64,000 nucleotides of DNA from Acidobacteriota bacterium. GTDB lineage: Bacteria; Acidobacteriota; Thermoanaerobaculia; Multivoradales; J023. Below are positions 1 through 7,969 of this stretch, piece by piece; the stretch's first letter is position 1, and each line of letters begins with the position of its first letter. Made by a program: the position numbers and the translations under genes. The stretch covers positions 1 through 64,000 of the forward strand of contig JAJCXO010000023.1 in assembly GCA_029263395.1 (NCBI GenBank), written 5' to 3'. A model generated the notes under the pieces. That model was given only the letters and a program-made list of their open reading frames with translations, searched no databases and had not been told where the DNA came from.

Positions 1-95
1 GGCTCCTGCGTAAGCTCCGAGCTGAGAGCGGGAAACGACAAAAACGTGACGATGAGACTGGCGACGAACAGTGTCGTTAGACAGATTCTTTTCAT
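1..95 (-). CDS. Partial secreted protein (N-terminus only)
   Basis: Only the first 31 codons of a leftward gene are inside the window. The reading frame starts at an ATG (95-93) preceded by a GGAGG-type ribosome binding site six bases upstream. It begins MKRICLTTLFVASLIVTF and continues into a small-residue run (PALSS) that looks like a signal peptidase I site. The product is therefore probably exported. Nothing of the mature protein is visible, so no function can be given. Confidence 0.6.
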   Translation of the reverse strand, partial: MKRICLTTLFVASLIVTFLSFPALSSELTQE

Positions 96-417
96 GAGGA
101 GGCCTCCAAAATCGTACATGAATCTTTGCCAGGCATCAGCGCAAGCTGGTCGAGCCCTTCGCAGGGTTGTCCAAGTCTGTTTTGAATTCGACAATCCTCG
201 GCCTTGGACCGCACCTCGGTGAACCCCACGCCTTATTGTGCCTATGCTTCATCTCCAAGCGTTCGCGTATTAATCTTAATCGCGACTATTTTATACTACC
301 ATAAGGTTCAAAATAGCAGTCGACAACAAAGGGTAGCGGGGGCATTTGAACGAGCGGCCACGGTCTCTCTTCTTAGCGCTGGATATTGCACCGTTGCCAT
401 CGGAACCCCGAGTCCAG

Positions 418-562
418 CAGGTATAGGTGCCTGACAGCAGGTATAGGTGCCTGACACCCAGAAAATATTGCGCTCCAAATATAGGTGCCTGACACTCATA
501 AGATAAACTCGAACTCCAGGTATAGGTGCCTGACACTCATAAGACAGACACTCATAAGACAG
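418..562 (+). repeat. Cluster of four REP-like 'GGTATAGGTGCCTGACAC' elements
   Basis: Four copies of a short element occur in the same direction at about 418-437, 438-470, 478-505 and 516-562. The core GGTGCCTGACACC is an imperfect palindrome with GGTG and CACC arms. The second copy carries a tail 'CCAGAAAAT' also seen at 5407; the third and fourth carry 'TCATAAGA' tails. The fourth copy contains a 15-bp tandem duplication (ACACTCATAAGACAG twice) and ends three bases before the stop codon of the neighbouring peptidase gene. Together with the transposase at 1699-2802 these look like REP-type palindromes mobilised by a RAYT enzyme. The rest of 96-564 shows no gene. Confidence 0.75.
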
Positions 563-564
563 GG

Positions 565-1185
565 TCAGTTGATCGCCTCTTCCAGGATCTCCAACTCACG
601 CGGGTGCACCATGCCACTTGGCAGTAGACCGTTCGCACGTTGTAGCGCTTGCACGGCCACCTCGGTCATGGGGCCGAAGTCGCCATCGACGGCGCCGGCG
701 TTGAAGCCCGCCATGTTGAGAGCCGTCTGCAACTCTTCGATGTTGGCCTTTGCAGCACCGATCCCGCGCCGGAGTCGCCCGGTAGCCGCAGCCTTGCGCA
801 GGCGAACACGTAGTGGCGAGGGCAACTGGAAGTGCGGTCGGTCGGGGAATCGGGTCCAGTCGCCTCCCCACTCGAGGCCCAATGCCTTGCCGATTTCCCC
901 TACCGTCTCCCAGGGATTGGCATCGTCGAAGGGATCGGCCGCGGGTGGAGATCTGAAGGCGATGTCGAAGGCCCGGCCGTGGTTGTGGTTCGACTCGCCG
1001 CCCCTTGCATTGGTCACCTTCGGGCCCGGTTTCGTGCGGCCCTGGGCGAAGAGCTCGTCCTGCTCAAAGAAGGTTCGAAGCGTCGAGGTGACGAAGATGA
1101 AGATGTCCCGGCTTTCGCATTCATCGAGGAGTTGCTGGGCCAGAACGGCAGCTTCCGGATGGAGATCTTCGAGTGACTTGCTCAA
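565..1185 (-). CDS. M15-family peptidase with C-terminal peptidoglycan-binding domain (endolysin-like)
   Basis: The product is about 206 residues. The N-terminal half carries the M15 (VanY / L-Ala-D-Glu peptidase) zinc pattern: 'SNHNHGRAFDIAF' supplies the first His and Asp ligands and 'RFPDRPHFQL' the last His. The C-terminal 60 residues (ELQTALNMAGFNAGAVDGDF...) match a PG_binding_1 repeat. Cleavage of peptide cross-links in peptidoglycan is expected. I chose the TTG at 1185-1183 because a GGAGGG ribosome site lies seven bases upstream and the M15 fold starts right there; an ATG at 1227 has no good site. There is no signal peptide, as in phage endolysins. The gene sits between two identical 47-bp repeat copies, which suggests a mobile cassette. 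Confidence 0.75.
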   Translation of the reverse strand: MSKSLEDLHPEAAVLAQQLLDECESRDIFIFVTSTLRTFFEQDELFAQGRTKPGPKVTNARGGESNHNHGRAFDIAFRSPPAADPFDDANPWETVGEIGKALGLEWGGDWTRFPDRPHFQLPSPLRVRLRKAAATGRLRRGIGAAKANIEELQTALNMAGFNAGAVDGDFGPMTEVAVQALQRANGLLPSGMVHPRELEILEEAIN

Positions 1186-1455
1186 GGGGTGCCCTCCAGA
1201 TCGGATGTTTGCAAAACACGTTCTCATCCTATCAATAGAGCATCTGCGCGGAGTGCCGCATCGACGTAGCTCCCCCATCAAGGGCTGATCCCAAAGATCG
1301 CACTTCCCCACCGACGACCCGAGTTGCCGTTGGCGACCCAGCCGAACCCCTCGGTTGGTCGGATGTCCGGCAAGCCGATGCGGCTGGCACTTCGGTCCGA
1401 CCGATCCGACAGCGTCGCGACCGAGGGTCGAAGGTAAGTCGCCCCAGGTATCGGG

Positions 1456-1502
1456 CCAGGTATAGGTGCCTGACACTCATAAGACAGACACTCATAAGAC
1501 AG
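1456..1502 (+). repeat. REP-like element, identical to the copy at 516-562
   Basis: This 47-bp copy is identical base for base to 516-562, including the internal 15-bp tandem duplication ACACTCATAAGACAG. The flanking bases differ. The two copies form a direct repeat around the M15 peptidase gene. The remaining sequence between that gene and the transposase (1186-1455 and 1503-1698) shows no convincing gene. Confidence 0.8.
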
Positions 1503-1698
1503 ACAACAAAGAATCAGCACACTTCATTGCTACACCGCTGCTTTAGTCCAAGACTCAACAGAGCCAAATCTACAATTCTGGTGACGCAGGTCACCCTACT
1601 CGCCTCAAGATCTGCGATCGCAGGCGCACCGCCGCCCTCTCGATCGAAGGATCAAGTTATTGACCAATCTGTGCCGCCAGGGTTCCGCTCGTCACCGC

Positions 1699-2802
1699 TC
1701 AAGGTGGCTGTCCACGAGCTGAAGGCTGTACCCTCGACTGGTCCAGATCAACCCAAATCGCTGGCGCAAGCTCGACTACCGGGATCTCCCCACGATCGAC
1801 CCGGCCCGACTGGTCGACCACGATCCGCCGAGTCGGCGGTGACGGTGGTCGCGGCGGTGGGGGATCACCGACGAAAGGCAAGGCGGGCGGATAGCTTCCC
1901 GCTGGGAACCAACCGATCGCCTCCAAATTCCGGTGGACACGAAGCGCCTCGGACGCGATTCGATACTGCGCGGCGAATTCAGCTTGCTCCCGTCGGAGCT
2001 CGTCTCTCGCTTGGCGTGAAGCGACATGGAATCTCGGCCTGGGTGATCTCTTTGGCTGACGGGTCGGTGGCTCGTAGGGGTCGAGACTCAGGATTCGCTC
2101 AATTCCGGCGACGGGGTCGCCATCTCGCTTTGCTCGGTACTCGTCTTGTATCTCCACGATCAGTTGCGTAACCCTATCTTGATAGGCCTCAGATCCAAGG
2201 TGACGGAAAGCAGGCAAGGGTTTCAGGCTGATGCGATATTTGGTTGCAAAGTCATACGGTCCCACATCTTGTCCTCGGTTCCGGGCGGCCCATTCTTTGC
2301 TCTTGTTGAACCAAACTCCTTCGAGCTTCTCGCCGCGAAGCAAAGGATCAGCGGCGTGCACGCCGGGCCACTCAAGCGGACTCTCGACGAGACCTTCCTT
2401 CACACCATGGCTGAGTATGTAGCGAAGTTTCTTCCATTGAGCTTCGGGCTCTCGGCTGACTGGAATTGCGTCATAACGCCGCCCCCAAAGCGTTCCCTGC
2501 CACTTGCGGAGCTTGCCGATCTTCTTCGATGAGTTACCGCCAAAGTGATACATGAAACGACTCAAGGCTTGTTGATCTCGAACGTGAAGCAACAAGTGAA
2601 AATGATTCGACATGAAAGCACAAGCACAGAGATCAACCGGAGAATACTGCATGGCGCGGCCGATCAAACCGACGATCAGCTCATTGAAGACCCTGGGATT
2701 GGACCCGGGAGTCAAAAGGGCTCGAGCTCCAATCACTCGGTCCGTCACTTCGACAAGGACACCGTCGCTGCTTTCTGGAAGACTACGTTCGTGCCGACCC
2801 AT
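1699..2802 (-). CDS. REP-associated tyrosine transposase (RAYT, Y1/IS200-like)
   Basis: This 367-residue protein has the Y1 HUH nuclease signature: 'FMSNHFHLLLHV' with His67 and His69, followed by a helix containing Tyr128 (LRYILSHGVKEG), the likely nucleophile. The surrounding 'GTLWGRRYDAIPV' and 'SPLEWPGVHA' are typical of the TnpA-REP branch of the IS200/IS605 superfamily. Family members are usually shorter; here an additional region rich in Arg and Pro extends the C-terminus by over 150 residues. There are no partner genes or clear insertion-sequence ends. The short palindromic elements at 418-562, 1456, 5407 and 6119 are the probable substrates. RAYTs nick and move REP palindromes on single-stranded DNA; activity here is inferred. 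Confidence 0.85.
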   Translation of the reverse strand: MGRHERSLPESSDGVLVEVTDRVIGARALLTPGSNPRVFNELIVGLIGRAMQYSPVDLCACAFMSNHFHLLLHVRDQQALSRFMYHFGGNSSKKIGKLRKWQGTLWGRRYDAIPVSREPEAQWKKLRYILSHGVKEGLVESPLEWPGVHAADPLLRGEKLEGVWFNKSKEWAARNRGQDVGPYDFATKYRISLKPLPAFRHLGSEAYQDRVTQLIVEIQDEYRAKRDGDPVAGIERILSLDPYEPPTRQPKRSPRPRFHVASRQARDELRREQAEFAAQYRIASEALRVHRNLEAIGWFPAGSYPPALPFVGDPPPPRPPSPPTRRIVVDQSGRVDRGEIPVVELAPAIWVDLDQSRVQPSARGQPP

Positions 2803-3156
2803 CTTGATCTCCTGGCTGACACCCGCTGCTCTTGAAAAGCAGCAGGGATAGTCCGCTTCTGGACGCTGGCCACACTTCGACCAGCTTCTAAAGAGATAAA
2901 GACGGGAAAACGCCCTCCGATCTTTTGTTTGTCGTAAAAAAACTTCGACAAACTACCGGCAGGATGCTCAGAAGATCGGTCAGGAAACTTCATCCAATTC
3001 AGCCTCTGATTGACAAACCTGCCCTTGCTCGCCTCCCAGATCAACCTCCAATCGATACACCTCCCCGGTATATATAGGTGCCGGTACGGATAAACTGCGA
3101 GAGCCAGCCCAACGGTATGCGGTCTCCCTCCTAAACGGAGGGAGACTCGTACTCTT
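2803..3156. other. Intergenic stretch without recognised gene
   Basis: Between the transposase start and the small secreted-protein gene I see no convincing reading frame. A partial match to the REP-like core (GGTATATATAGGTGCC) lies near 3067-3082 and could be a decayed copy. The open frames crossing this region have no ribosome site and no family resemblance. Confidence 0.5.
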
Positions 3157-3432
3157 CTAGAGCGGTTGGGCCGGGTAGCAGTGGCTCTTCGCTGGTCGAC
3201 CATTGACATCAACCAAACAGCATTCCCGATAGAGGCCAGCTTGGACATTCTCCTCATAGCACAGACCTGTAGGAATCAAACCCGTGGCATCGGATACTTG
3301 CAACATAGGACAGTTGCCCACCCAGGTACCGATAGGTGCCGCAGAGATGGGGGCGATCGCCAAGCCGATCGCCAGAACAAGGCCCAAGGTTAGCGTGAGG
3401 CTCAGGACTTTACGGTTGGTCTTGGAACTCAT
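3157..3432 (-). CDS. Small secreted Cys-containing protein
   Basis: This is a 91-residue protein with a clear signal peptide: MSSKTNRK, then a hydrophobic stretch (VLSLTLTLGLVLAIGLAI) ending in PISAAP, a plausible signal peptidase I site. The mature part is about 60 residues and holds five Cys (NCPM, LCYEE, ECCL, HCYP), so disulfides are likely in the periplasm or outside the cell. The ATG at 3432-3430 has an AAAGGAG ribosome site a few bases upstream. I do not recognise the family. Confidence 0.6.
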   Translation of the reverse strand: MSSKTNRKVLSLTLTLGLVLAIGLAIAPISAAPIGTWVGNCPMLQVSDATGLIPTGLCYEENVQAGLYRECCLVDVNGRPAKSHCYPAQPL

Positions 3433-3778
3433 TTAGACTCCTTTGGCTTTGATGAGCTGTGTGTCATCGACCATCGATGGCAAGGACCGACCATGATATA
3501 GCAATATAGCTATTAACAGAAGCGATTACTGCATGGGCCACGGTAGGGGCGGCACCAAGCACCTATTTAGGTAAAAGTTCGTGAACCCGACCGATACCCC
3601 GCTTGAGTTGTCGATCAGCACAGCCTCGACACCCGGCTCCGAGATCAGGCCCATTGGCAGACAAACGGCACCGGCTCCGGCAAGACTTTCGACGCCGGAA
3701 CATGAGATAGCCTAAGGAATATGACCTCAGAGTCTGCTGAACGCTTCGAACCCACGTGAACCAGAAAGGAGCACGGAC
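3433..3778. other. Divergent intergenic region
   Basis: This stretch separates two divergently read genes, so it should carry promoters for both. It contains an AT-richer part around 3490-3520 (ATATAGCAATATAGC) that could hold a -10 box for the leftward small secreted gene. No gene is seen. Confidence 0.4.
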
Positions 3779-4957
3779 TTGGAAAAGCAAGCCATTCATA
3801 AGCTGGTCAACGCCCGGCCTAACGACCGGGCTCTCGCGGCGATCGAACTGGGCTACGAGTTGAAGGCGCCAGCGAGGAAGGTGCTGGCGGCCGGCACGAT
3901 GCCTCCGCCGGTCGACTTCGCCGACTTCCCGGTCAACGTCAAGCGGATCCTGAATCGCCTGCACGGAGTCAACGACGCCGAGCCCGAGAGAGCCGTCGGC
4001 ATGCGCGAGACGGGCCGGAGCCTGGACACGAGCCTCGGCGCGGTCCGCGACCTGGTGCTGACGGCACAGAACCGCAAGCGCGTCGCGAAAAGCGCAAGGG
4101 TGAAGAAGTCCGGCGAAGACGACGAGGACGTGGCGCTGCGCCAGCTCGCCCTCGGTATGTTGGATCCGTCGATCGCCCCACGGGTCTGCGCCGCCCACGC
4201 CTATTGGCAAGCGACGGGTGCGGCAGACGTTGCTACTCCCGTCCTGGCCGCCGCCCTCGAGGGCGCTCAGGACGAGGAAGATCACCTTCTCGCGGCGCAC
4301 GCGTTGGCCTTGGTCGACGCCACAAAGGTGAGCCATCTGGTCGGTGACGACGTCACGTCAAGAGCGACCCCCGCAGCCAAGAAGACGTCAATTACGGTGA
4401 TCATTCACGGCACCTTCGCCCGCAACAACGAATGGCACCAGCCCGGTGGCAGCTTCCACACCTACATCAAGGACCAGGTCTACCCGGACGTCTACTCGGG
4501 CAGTGACTTCTATCGGTGGAGCGGCGCCTACGGCACTGAGAGGATGCTTCGGCGCATCTGGAAGACGGCAGCCGAGAGTCTGGTGGCCTGGGTGAAGGCA
4601 CATCCGGCGGACATCATTCGGCTGATGGCCCATAGCCACGGCAACAACGTCGTCAACTGGGCCACTCGCATCGGCCTGCCAACCTCCTGCACCCTGATCC
4701 AGATGAGCCCACCCGTACGGGACTGGAACCTGCCGGATATGAACACGGTCTCGAGCAAGACTCTCTACAGCATCTATGCCAGCCGCGACCTGGTCATCGC
4801 GCTGGACCGCGGAGCGGTCACCTATGCCGGCACCGGCACCGCGGCTTTCGAGAAAAAGAAGCGGGTCGCCAGGTTCAGCCATTCCGCCTCGCGTGAGGGC
4901 AGGGTATGGGATAGGCAGAAGGTCGATAGGCTGGTCACCAGGGTTTGCCCACCCTGA
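3779..4957 (+). CDS. Lipase-like alpha/beta hydrolase with HEAT-like N-terminal region
   Basis: This protein has 392 residues. The C-terminal half (about 205-390) is an alpha/beta hydrolase: 'VIIHGTFARNNEWH' around His210 is the oxyanion-hole strand and 'LMAHSHGNNVVNW' with Ser286 is the nucleophile elbow (GHSxG-like with Ala first). The N-terminal 200 residues are helical and Ala/Leu rich, like degenerate HEAT repeats. No signal peptide is present. The start is a TTG at 3779, supported by an AAAGGAG site seven bases upstream. A HEAT-repeat protein follows 20 bases after the stop, so the two are probably co-transcribed. The substrate (lipid or ester) is unknown. Confidence 0.65.
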   Translation: MEKQAIHKLVNARPNDRALAAIELGYELKAPARKVLAAGTMPPPVDFADFPVNVKRILNRLHGVNDAEPERAVGMRETGRSLDTSLGAVRDLVLTAQNRKRVAKSARVKKSGEDDEDVALRQLALGMLDPSIAPRVCAAHAYWQATGAADVATPVLAAALEGAQDEEDHLLAAHALALVDATKVSHLVGDDVTSRATPAAKKTSITVIIHGTFARNNEWHQPGGSFHTYIKDQVYPDVYSGSDFYRWSGAYGTERMLRRIWKTAAESLVAWVKAHPADIIRLMAHSHGNNVVNWATRIGLPTSCTLIQMSPPVRDWNLPDMNTVSSKTLYSIYASRDLVIALDRGAVTYAGTGTAAFEKKKRVARFSHSASREGRVWDRQKVDRLVTRVCPP

Positions 4958-4977
4958 GACATGGACGGTGGCGCGAA

Positions 4978-5349
4978 ATGACGGAGGAGCGTCTCGAGAG
5001 CAAGGGCGGCGTCTTGGGAGTCGCGGGCGTGGCCGAAGCTCTCGGCAGCTATGCCCTTGCCCACATCGCACCTGACTTGGGAACGGGTCGTCTGATCGCC
5101 GCCCTCGGCAGCGCCTACGAGTCCCGGCGCACGGCCGCCTACATGGCTCTGGTCAAGCTCGCTCCCCGAAGCGTGCCGCGTCTCCTGGCGGAAATCGACC
5201 GCGGCCATCCCGAAACGGCGACGCTGGTAGAAATCCTCGGTGGCCTGGGCGATCCTGCCCTCCTCCCCAAGCTCGAGGAATTAGCGGGATCTGAGCAACC
5301 GGAGATTGCTGGCGCAGCCACCGACGCCATCGCGTTGTTGCGCGATTGA
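4978..5349 (+). CDS. HEAT-repeat protein
   Basis: This is a protein of about 123 residues, almost wholly made of alternating helices with HEAT/PBS-lyase-type spacing (for example LIAALGSAYESRRTAAYMAL and LVEILGGLGDPALLPKLEEL). Such proteins act as binding scaffolds. I chose the ATG at 4978; the frame is open from 4945 but that part overlaps the upstream gene's end. The tight spacing after the lipase-like gene, whose own N-terminus looks HEAT-like, suggests the two products interact. An immunity-type or inhibitor role is possible but unproven. Confidence 0.55.
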   Translation: MTEERLESKGGVLGVAGVAEALGSYALAHIAPDLGTGRLIAALGSAYESRRTAAYMALVKLAPRSVPRLLAEIDRGHPETATLVEILGGLGDPALLPKLEELAGSEQPEIAGAATDAIALLRD

Positions 5350-5406
5350 GCGTCGCGCAGGGCGATCGTCAGAGGCCTGGGTTTCCAGTTGGTGGAGGCG
5401 ACTGCT

Positions 5407-5440
5407 AGGTATAGGTGCCTGACACCCAGAAAATCTTGCG
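5407..5440 (+). repeat. REP-like element
   Basis: This is another same-direction copy of the GGTATAGGTGCCTGACACC element. It shares the longer tail CCAGAAAATnTTGCGC with the copy at 438-475, so these two form a subfamily distinct from the 'CATAAGACAG' copies. Confidence 0.75.
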
Positions 5441-5614
5441 CCGCGACCACAGCTTTTGGGCTAGATCGCGGTTACTCCGCCACGGATCGTCGTGCAGTCG
5501 CCCACCAAAGTGACAGGATAACCCTAACAAACTACTGGCCCGAACGACCCATTTGGCACACATGCTTTATTGCCACGAATTCGGGATCTGACTTACTTGG
5601 AGATACGATCCGAT

Positions 5615-6103
5615 ATGAGTTCTACTAACATGATCTTCAGCCGCAGGAACCTCAACCGCTCGGGCCATCGCACACCACGGATCAGCCACTTTGCCCGGCC
5701 ACCGCGAGCCAAGCGTCAACGAATCCTCCCGCGAGCGGTCGCTCTCGTCCTCTTGGTAGCTACCTACGCGCTGGTCTCGGCGTGTGACAACTCCCCGACC
5801 GAACCTTGTTTAGGGCCACTGCAGGTGGGCGGTGAAGTTTCGGCTCCAACCAAGATTTCGAGCCCTCCGCCGATCTACACCAACGAGGCTCGCCAGGCAC
5901 GGGTTCAAGGGGTCGTGATAGTTCAGGCAACCATCGATTGCTCCGGTGTCGTGACCAACACAAGAGTGCTGCAAGGGCTTCCGGCTGGGCTCACCGAGTC
6001 GACGGTGGATGCCATTTCCCGTTGGCGTTTCAACCCGGCTCGCCGCGATGGGACTCCGGTATCCGTGTACTACAACCTGTCTGTCAACTTCCGACTTCAG
6101 TAG
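5615..6103 (+). CDS. TonB-C-domain lipoprotein
   Basis: The C-terminal 80 residues (PPIYTNEARQARVQGVVIVQ ... ISRWRFNPARRDGTPV) are a TonB C-terminal domain, with the usual 'GxVxVxxxId..G.V.n..vl.g' and 'WRFxPA' motifs. Upstream lies a basic N-terminus and a hydrophobic run ending in LVSAC (Cys57), a lipobox. The protein is thus a short lipoprotein with a lone TonB-C domain rather than a full energy-transducing TonB, since the inner-membrane anchor and Pro-rich linker are missing. The ATG at 5615 is preferred; a TTG at 5570 and an ATG at 5630 are alternatives. No exbBD genes are nearby. Confidence 0.65.
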   Translation: MSSTNMIFSRRNLNRSGHRTPRISHFARPPRAKRQRILPRAVALVLLVATYALVSACDNSPTEPCLGPLQVGGEVSAPTKISSPPPIYTNEARQARVQGVVIVQATIDCSGVVTNTRVLQGLPAGLTESTVDAISRWRFNPARRDGTPVSVYYNLSVNFRLQ

Positions 6104-6118
6104 CCACCCCGATCCAGT

Positions 6119-6145
6119 CAGGTATAGGTGCCTGACACCCAGAAG
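6119..6145 (+). repeat. REP-like element
   Basis: This is the last copy of the GGTATAGGTGCCTGACACC element, again in the plus direction with a CCAGAA tail. It lies about 15 bases after the TonB-domain gene and just beyond the stop of the leftward PQQ-repeat gene. Confidence 0.7.
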
Positions 6146-6220
6146 GACAGCAACAGGAGGCTAAAAACGCCGGACCGACCGCATGACCTTGACCGGCAGC
6201 TGACGGCTCGACACTCGTAC

Positions 6221-7618
6221 TTACCGTCTCGACTCCGTAGGCTTCTCAGCCTTGGCACCCTCTGCGACCGAACCTTGGGCGCTGATCGCGTAGAGATACC
6301 GATCACTCCGTACGAGAATCTCGTCACCGACGACGGCGGGTGACGCGTTGACGCCGTCGTCCAAGGTGTTGGTCGCTAGGACCTTGTACTCCTTGCCTGC
6401 GTCGAGCACGATGGATTTGCCGTCTTTTGCGAAAATGTAGAGACGCCCCGCAGCGACGACCGGCGAGGCGTAAACGTTGGTGATGCCTTCGAGGCGTTTT
6501 TCGGTGTAGAGCACCTCACCGGTGGTGGCGTTGAGGCAGGTGAAGATGTTCTTGAAATGTTTGATGAAGCAGATGCGATCTTCGTAGAGCACTGGCGACG
6601 GCACGTAAGGTGTGTGGCGGTCGAAGGTCCAGGCGATGGCCTCTGTGTCGTCGATCGATCCCTTAGCCTTCGCCAAGTCGACGGCTTGCATGAGATTCCC
6701 GCGGTAGCCGCTGGTGAGGTACACCACGCCGTTGCGGTGGACCGGCGTCGGAATGGTGTTGACGGTCATGCCGGCGACGCTCCAGATTTCTTTGCCGGTC
6801 TCGAGATCGTAGCCCCGGCTGCGGCCGGTGGCGGGCACCACCACCTGAAAACGTCCTCCGGACTCGACCACCAGGGGTGTGGCCCAGGAGGTGACTTCGT
6901 CGGGGCGGTTGGTGCGCCACAGCTCTTTGCCTGACCTTGCGTCCAAGGCGACTATGAAGGAGTCGCCTTCGTGGTCCCAATTGACGATCAAGGTATTGCC
7001 ATGGAGGGCAGGAGAGCTGCCCTCCCCAAAACCACGGCGCGTCGTCATATCCCCCAGGTCCACCGACCACGACAACTCACCCTCGAGGGTGTAAGCATAA
7101 AGACCGCTGGATCCGAACTGGGCAAACAGCCGCTTGCCGTCGGTCACGGGAGAGGCCGAGGCCCACGACGAGTCGAGGTAATGACTCTCGTGGGGCACCT
7201 TCTCCGCTGCTGTTTTGCGCCACACTTCGCTGCCGTCCTGGCGCGACAGGGCCAGCACCAGGAAAGCCTGTTTCACCGGCTCGACGCTCGGTGGCCATTC
7301 TTTCTTCGCCAGCTTTTCCGCCGCCGCCTGCTGGGAAGCCTCGTAAGCGTCCGCGTCGGCAGCCATCGCCGTCAAGATGAAGATGTTGTCGCCCCAGACG
7401 ACGGGCGAGGCGAGTCCGCGGCCAGGTATCTCGACCTTGAAGCGAATATTCTCTGTCTCGCTCCAGGTGATCGGCGGATCGCTGTGTGGGGCGACGCCAT
7501 TGTGATGTGGGCCACGCCACTGGGGCCAGTTATGCTCGGCGACCTCAGCTTGGACAGGCAGCATCCACAAGGTCACGGTGAGGAGCGTCATGAACGTCTT
7601 CGCGTGCAACTTCTTCAT
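6221..7618 (-). CDS. PQQ-binding-like beta-propeller protein
   Basis: This is a 465-residue exported protein. The signal peptide (MKKLHAKTFMTLLTVTLWML then PVQAEV) is followed by 'WPQWRGPHHNGVAP', the characteristic opening of secreted PQQ_2 / BamB-like propellers. Repeats with Trp-Ser motifs follow (SWSVDLGDM, GKELWRTNRP, GKEIWSVAG), consistent with a seven- or eight-blade propeller in the periplasm. I chose the ATG at 7618 because GGAGAG lies just upstream; a TTG four codons earlier overlaps that site. Such proteins are abundant in Acidobacteriota and Planctomycetes; binding of PQQ itself is not shown, and a scaffold role is as likely as dehydrogenase activity. Confidence 0.8.
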   Translation of the reverse strand: MKKLHAKTFMTLLTVTLWMLPVQAEVAEHNWPQWRGPHHNGVAPHSDPPITWSETENIRFKVEIPGRGLASPVVWGDNIFILTAMAADADAYEASQQAAAEKLAKKEWPPSVEPVKQAFLVLALSRQDGSEVWRKTAAEKVPHESHYLDSSWASASPVTDGKRLFAQFGSSGLYAYTLEGELSWSVDLGDMTTRRGFGEGSSPALHGNTLIVNWDHEGDSFIVALDARSGKELWRTNRPDEVTSWATPLVVESGGRFQVVVPATGRSRGYDLETGKEIWSVAGMTVNTIPTPVHRNGVVYLTSGYRGNLMQAVDLAKAKGSIDDTEAIAWTFDRHTPYVPSPVLYEDRICFIKHFKNIFTCLNATTGEVLYTEKRLEGITNVYASPVVAAGRLYIFAKDGKSIVLDAGKEYKVLATNTLDDGVNASPAVVGDEILVRSDRYLYAISAQGSVAEGAKAEKPTESRR

Positions 7619-7735
7619 AGCTCTCTCCAACAGAGGATCTATTTCTGGACGGCTCGAGTGATCGCTGGAAGCATATCTCGCTTGGCCCGCTGTAAGGAGC
7701 CCGCGCTCATGTAAGCCTAGGCTCGGGACAGACGT

Positions 7736-7964
7736 CTACTTAGATCCCGTCCCGTGCTGCCATTTTCGGCTCGGTGAGGGAGGTGTTGTGGAGCGAGCAA
7801 GCAGCGAGCGCGCTTGAGCTTCGCACATCTTGGGATCTCGTATTCGTCAGCACCAAAATGACTTAGGCATCTTGCAAGAGATGTGGCGAGTTCCCGGAGC
7901 TGCGGCGCAGCCCACAAGACCGACCGAGCTCTCGACGCGTTATTTGGTGGGCTCTACTTAGATC
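7736..7964 (-). repeat. Structured inverted-arm repeat, copy A
   Basis: About 226 bp here match the reverse complement of 13855-14080, roughly three quarters identical by eye, with long exact runs such as GGAGCGAGCAAGCAGCGAGC. Both copies contain nested complementary arms: here TTGTGG (7786-7791) with CCACAA (7912-7917), and an outer GATCCC (7743-7748) with a near-complementary GGGCTC (7949-7954). The copy lies five bases after the stop codon of the leftward nitrilase gene. Copy B lies in the same relative orientation after the DUF885 gene. It could be a MITE-like element or a structured 3' RNA. No protein is encoded. Confidence 0.7.
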
Positions 7965-7969
7965 AACCT

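Noticed and set aside
291-536. Short open frames encoding peptides with SGTYT or VRHLYL motifs
   Set aside because: They are translations of the REP-like repeat itself and recur wherever the repeat occurs.
418-562. Possible CRISPR array
   Set aside because: The four repeats are spaced irregularly (about 20 to 40 bases), differ in their tails, recur singly kilobases away, and no cas gene is present.
2745-3257. A 170-codon minus-strand frame across the gap before the transposase
   Set aside because: It has no family match and overlaps two better supported genes at its ends.
3563-4336. A 257-codon open frame on the minus strand at the start of the lipase-like gene
   Set aside because: No recognisable domain; the plus-strand frame has a hydrolase fold and a good ribosome site.
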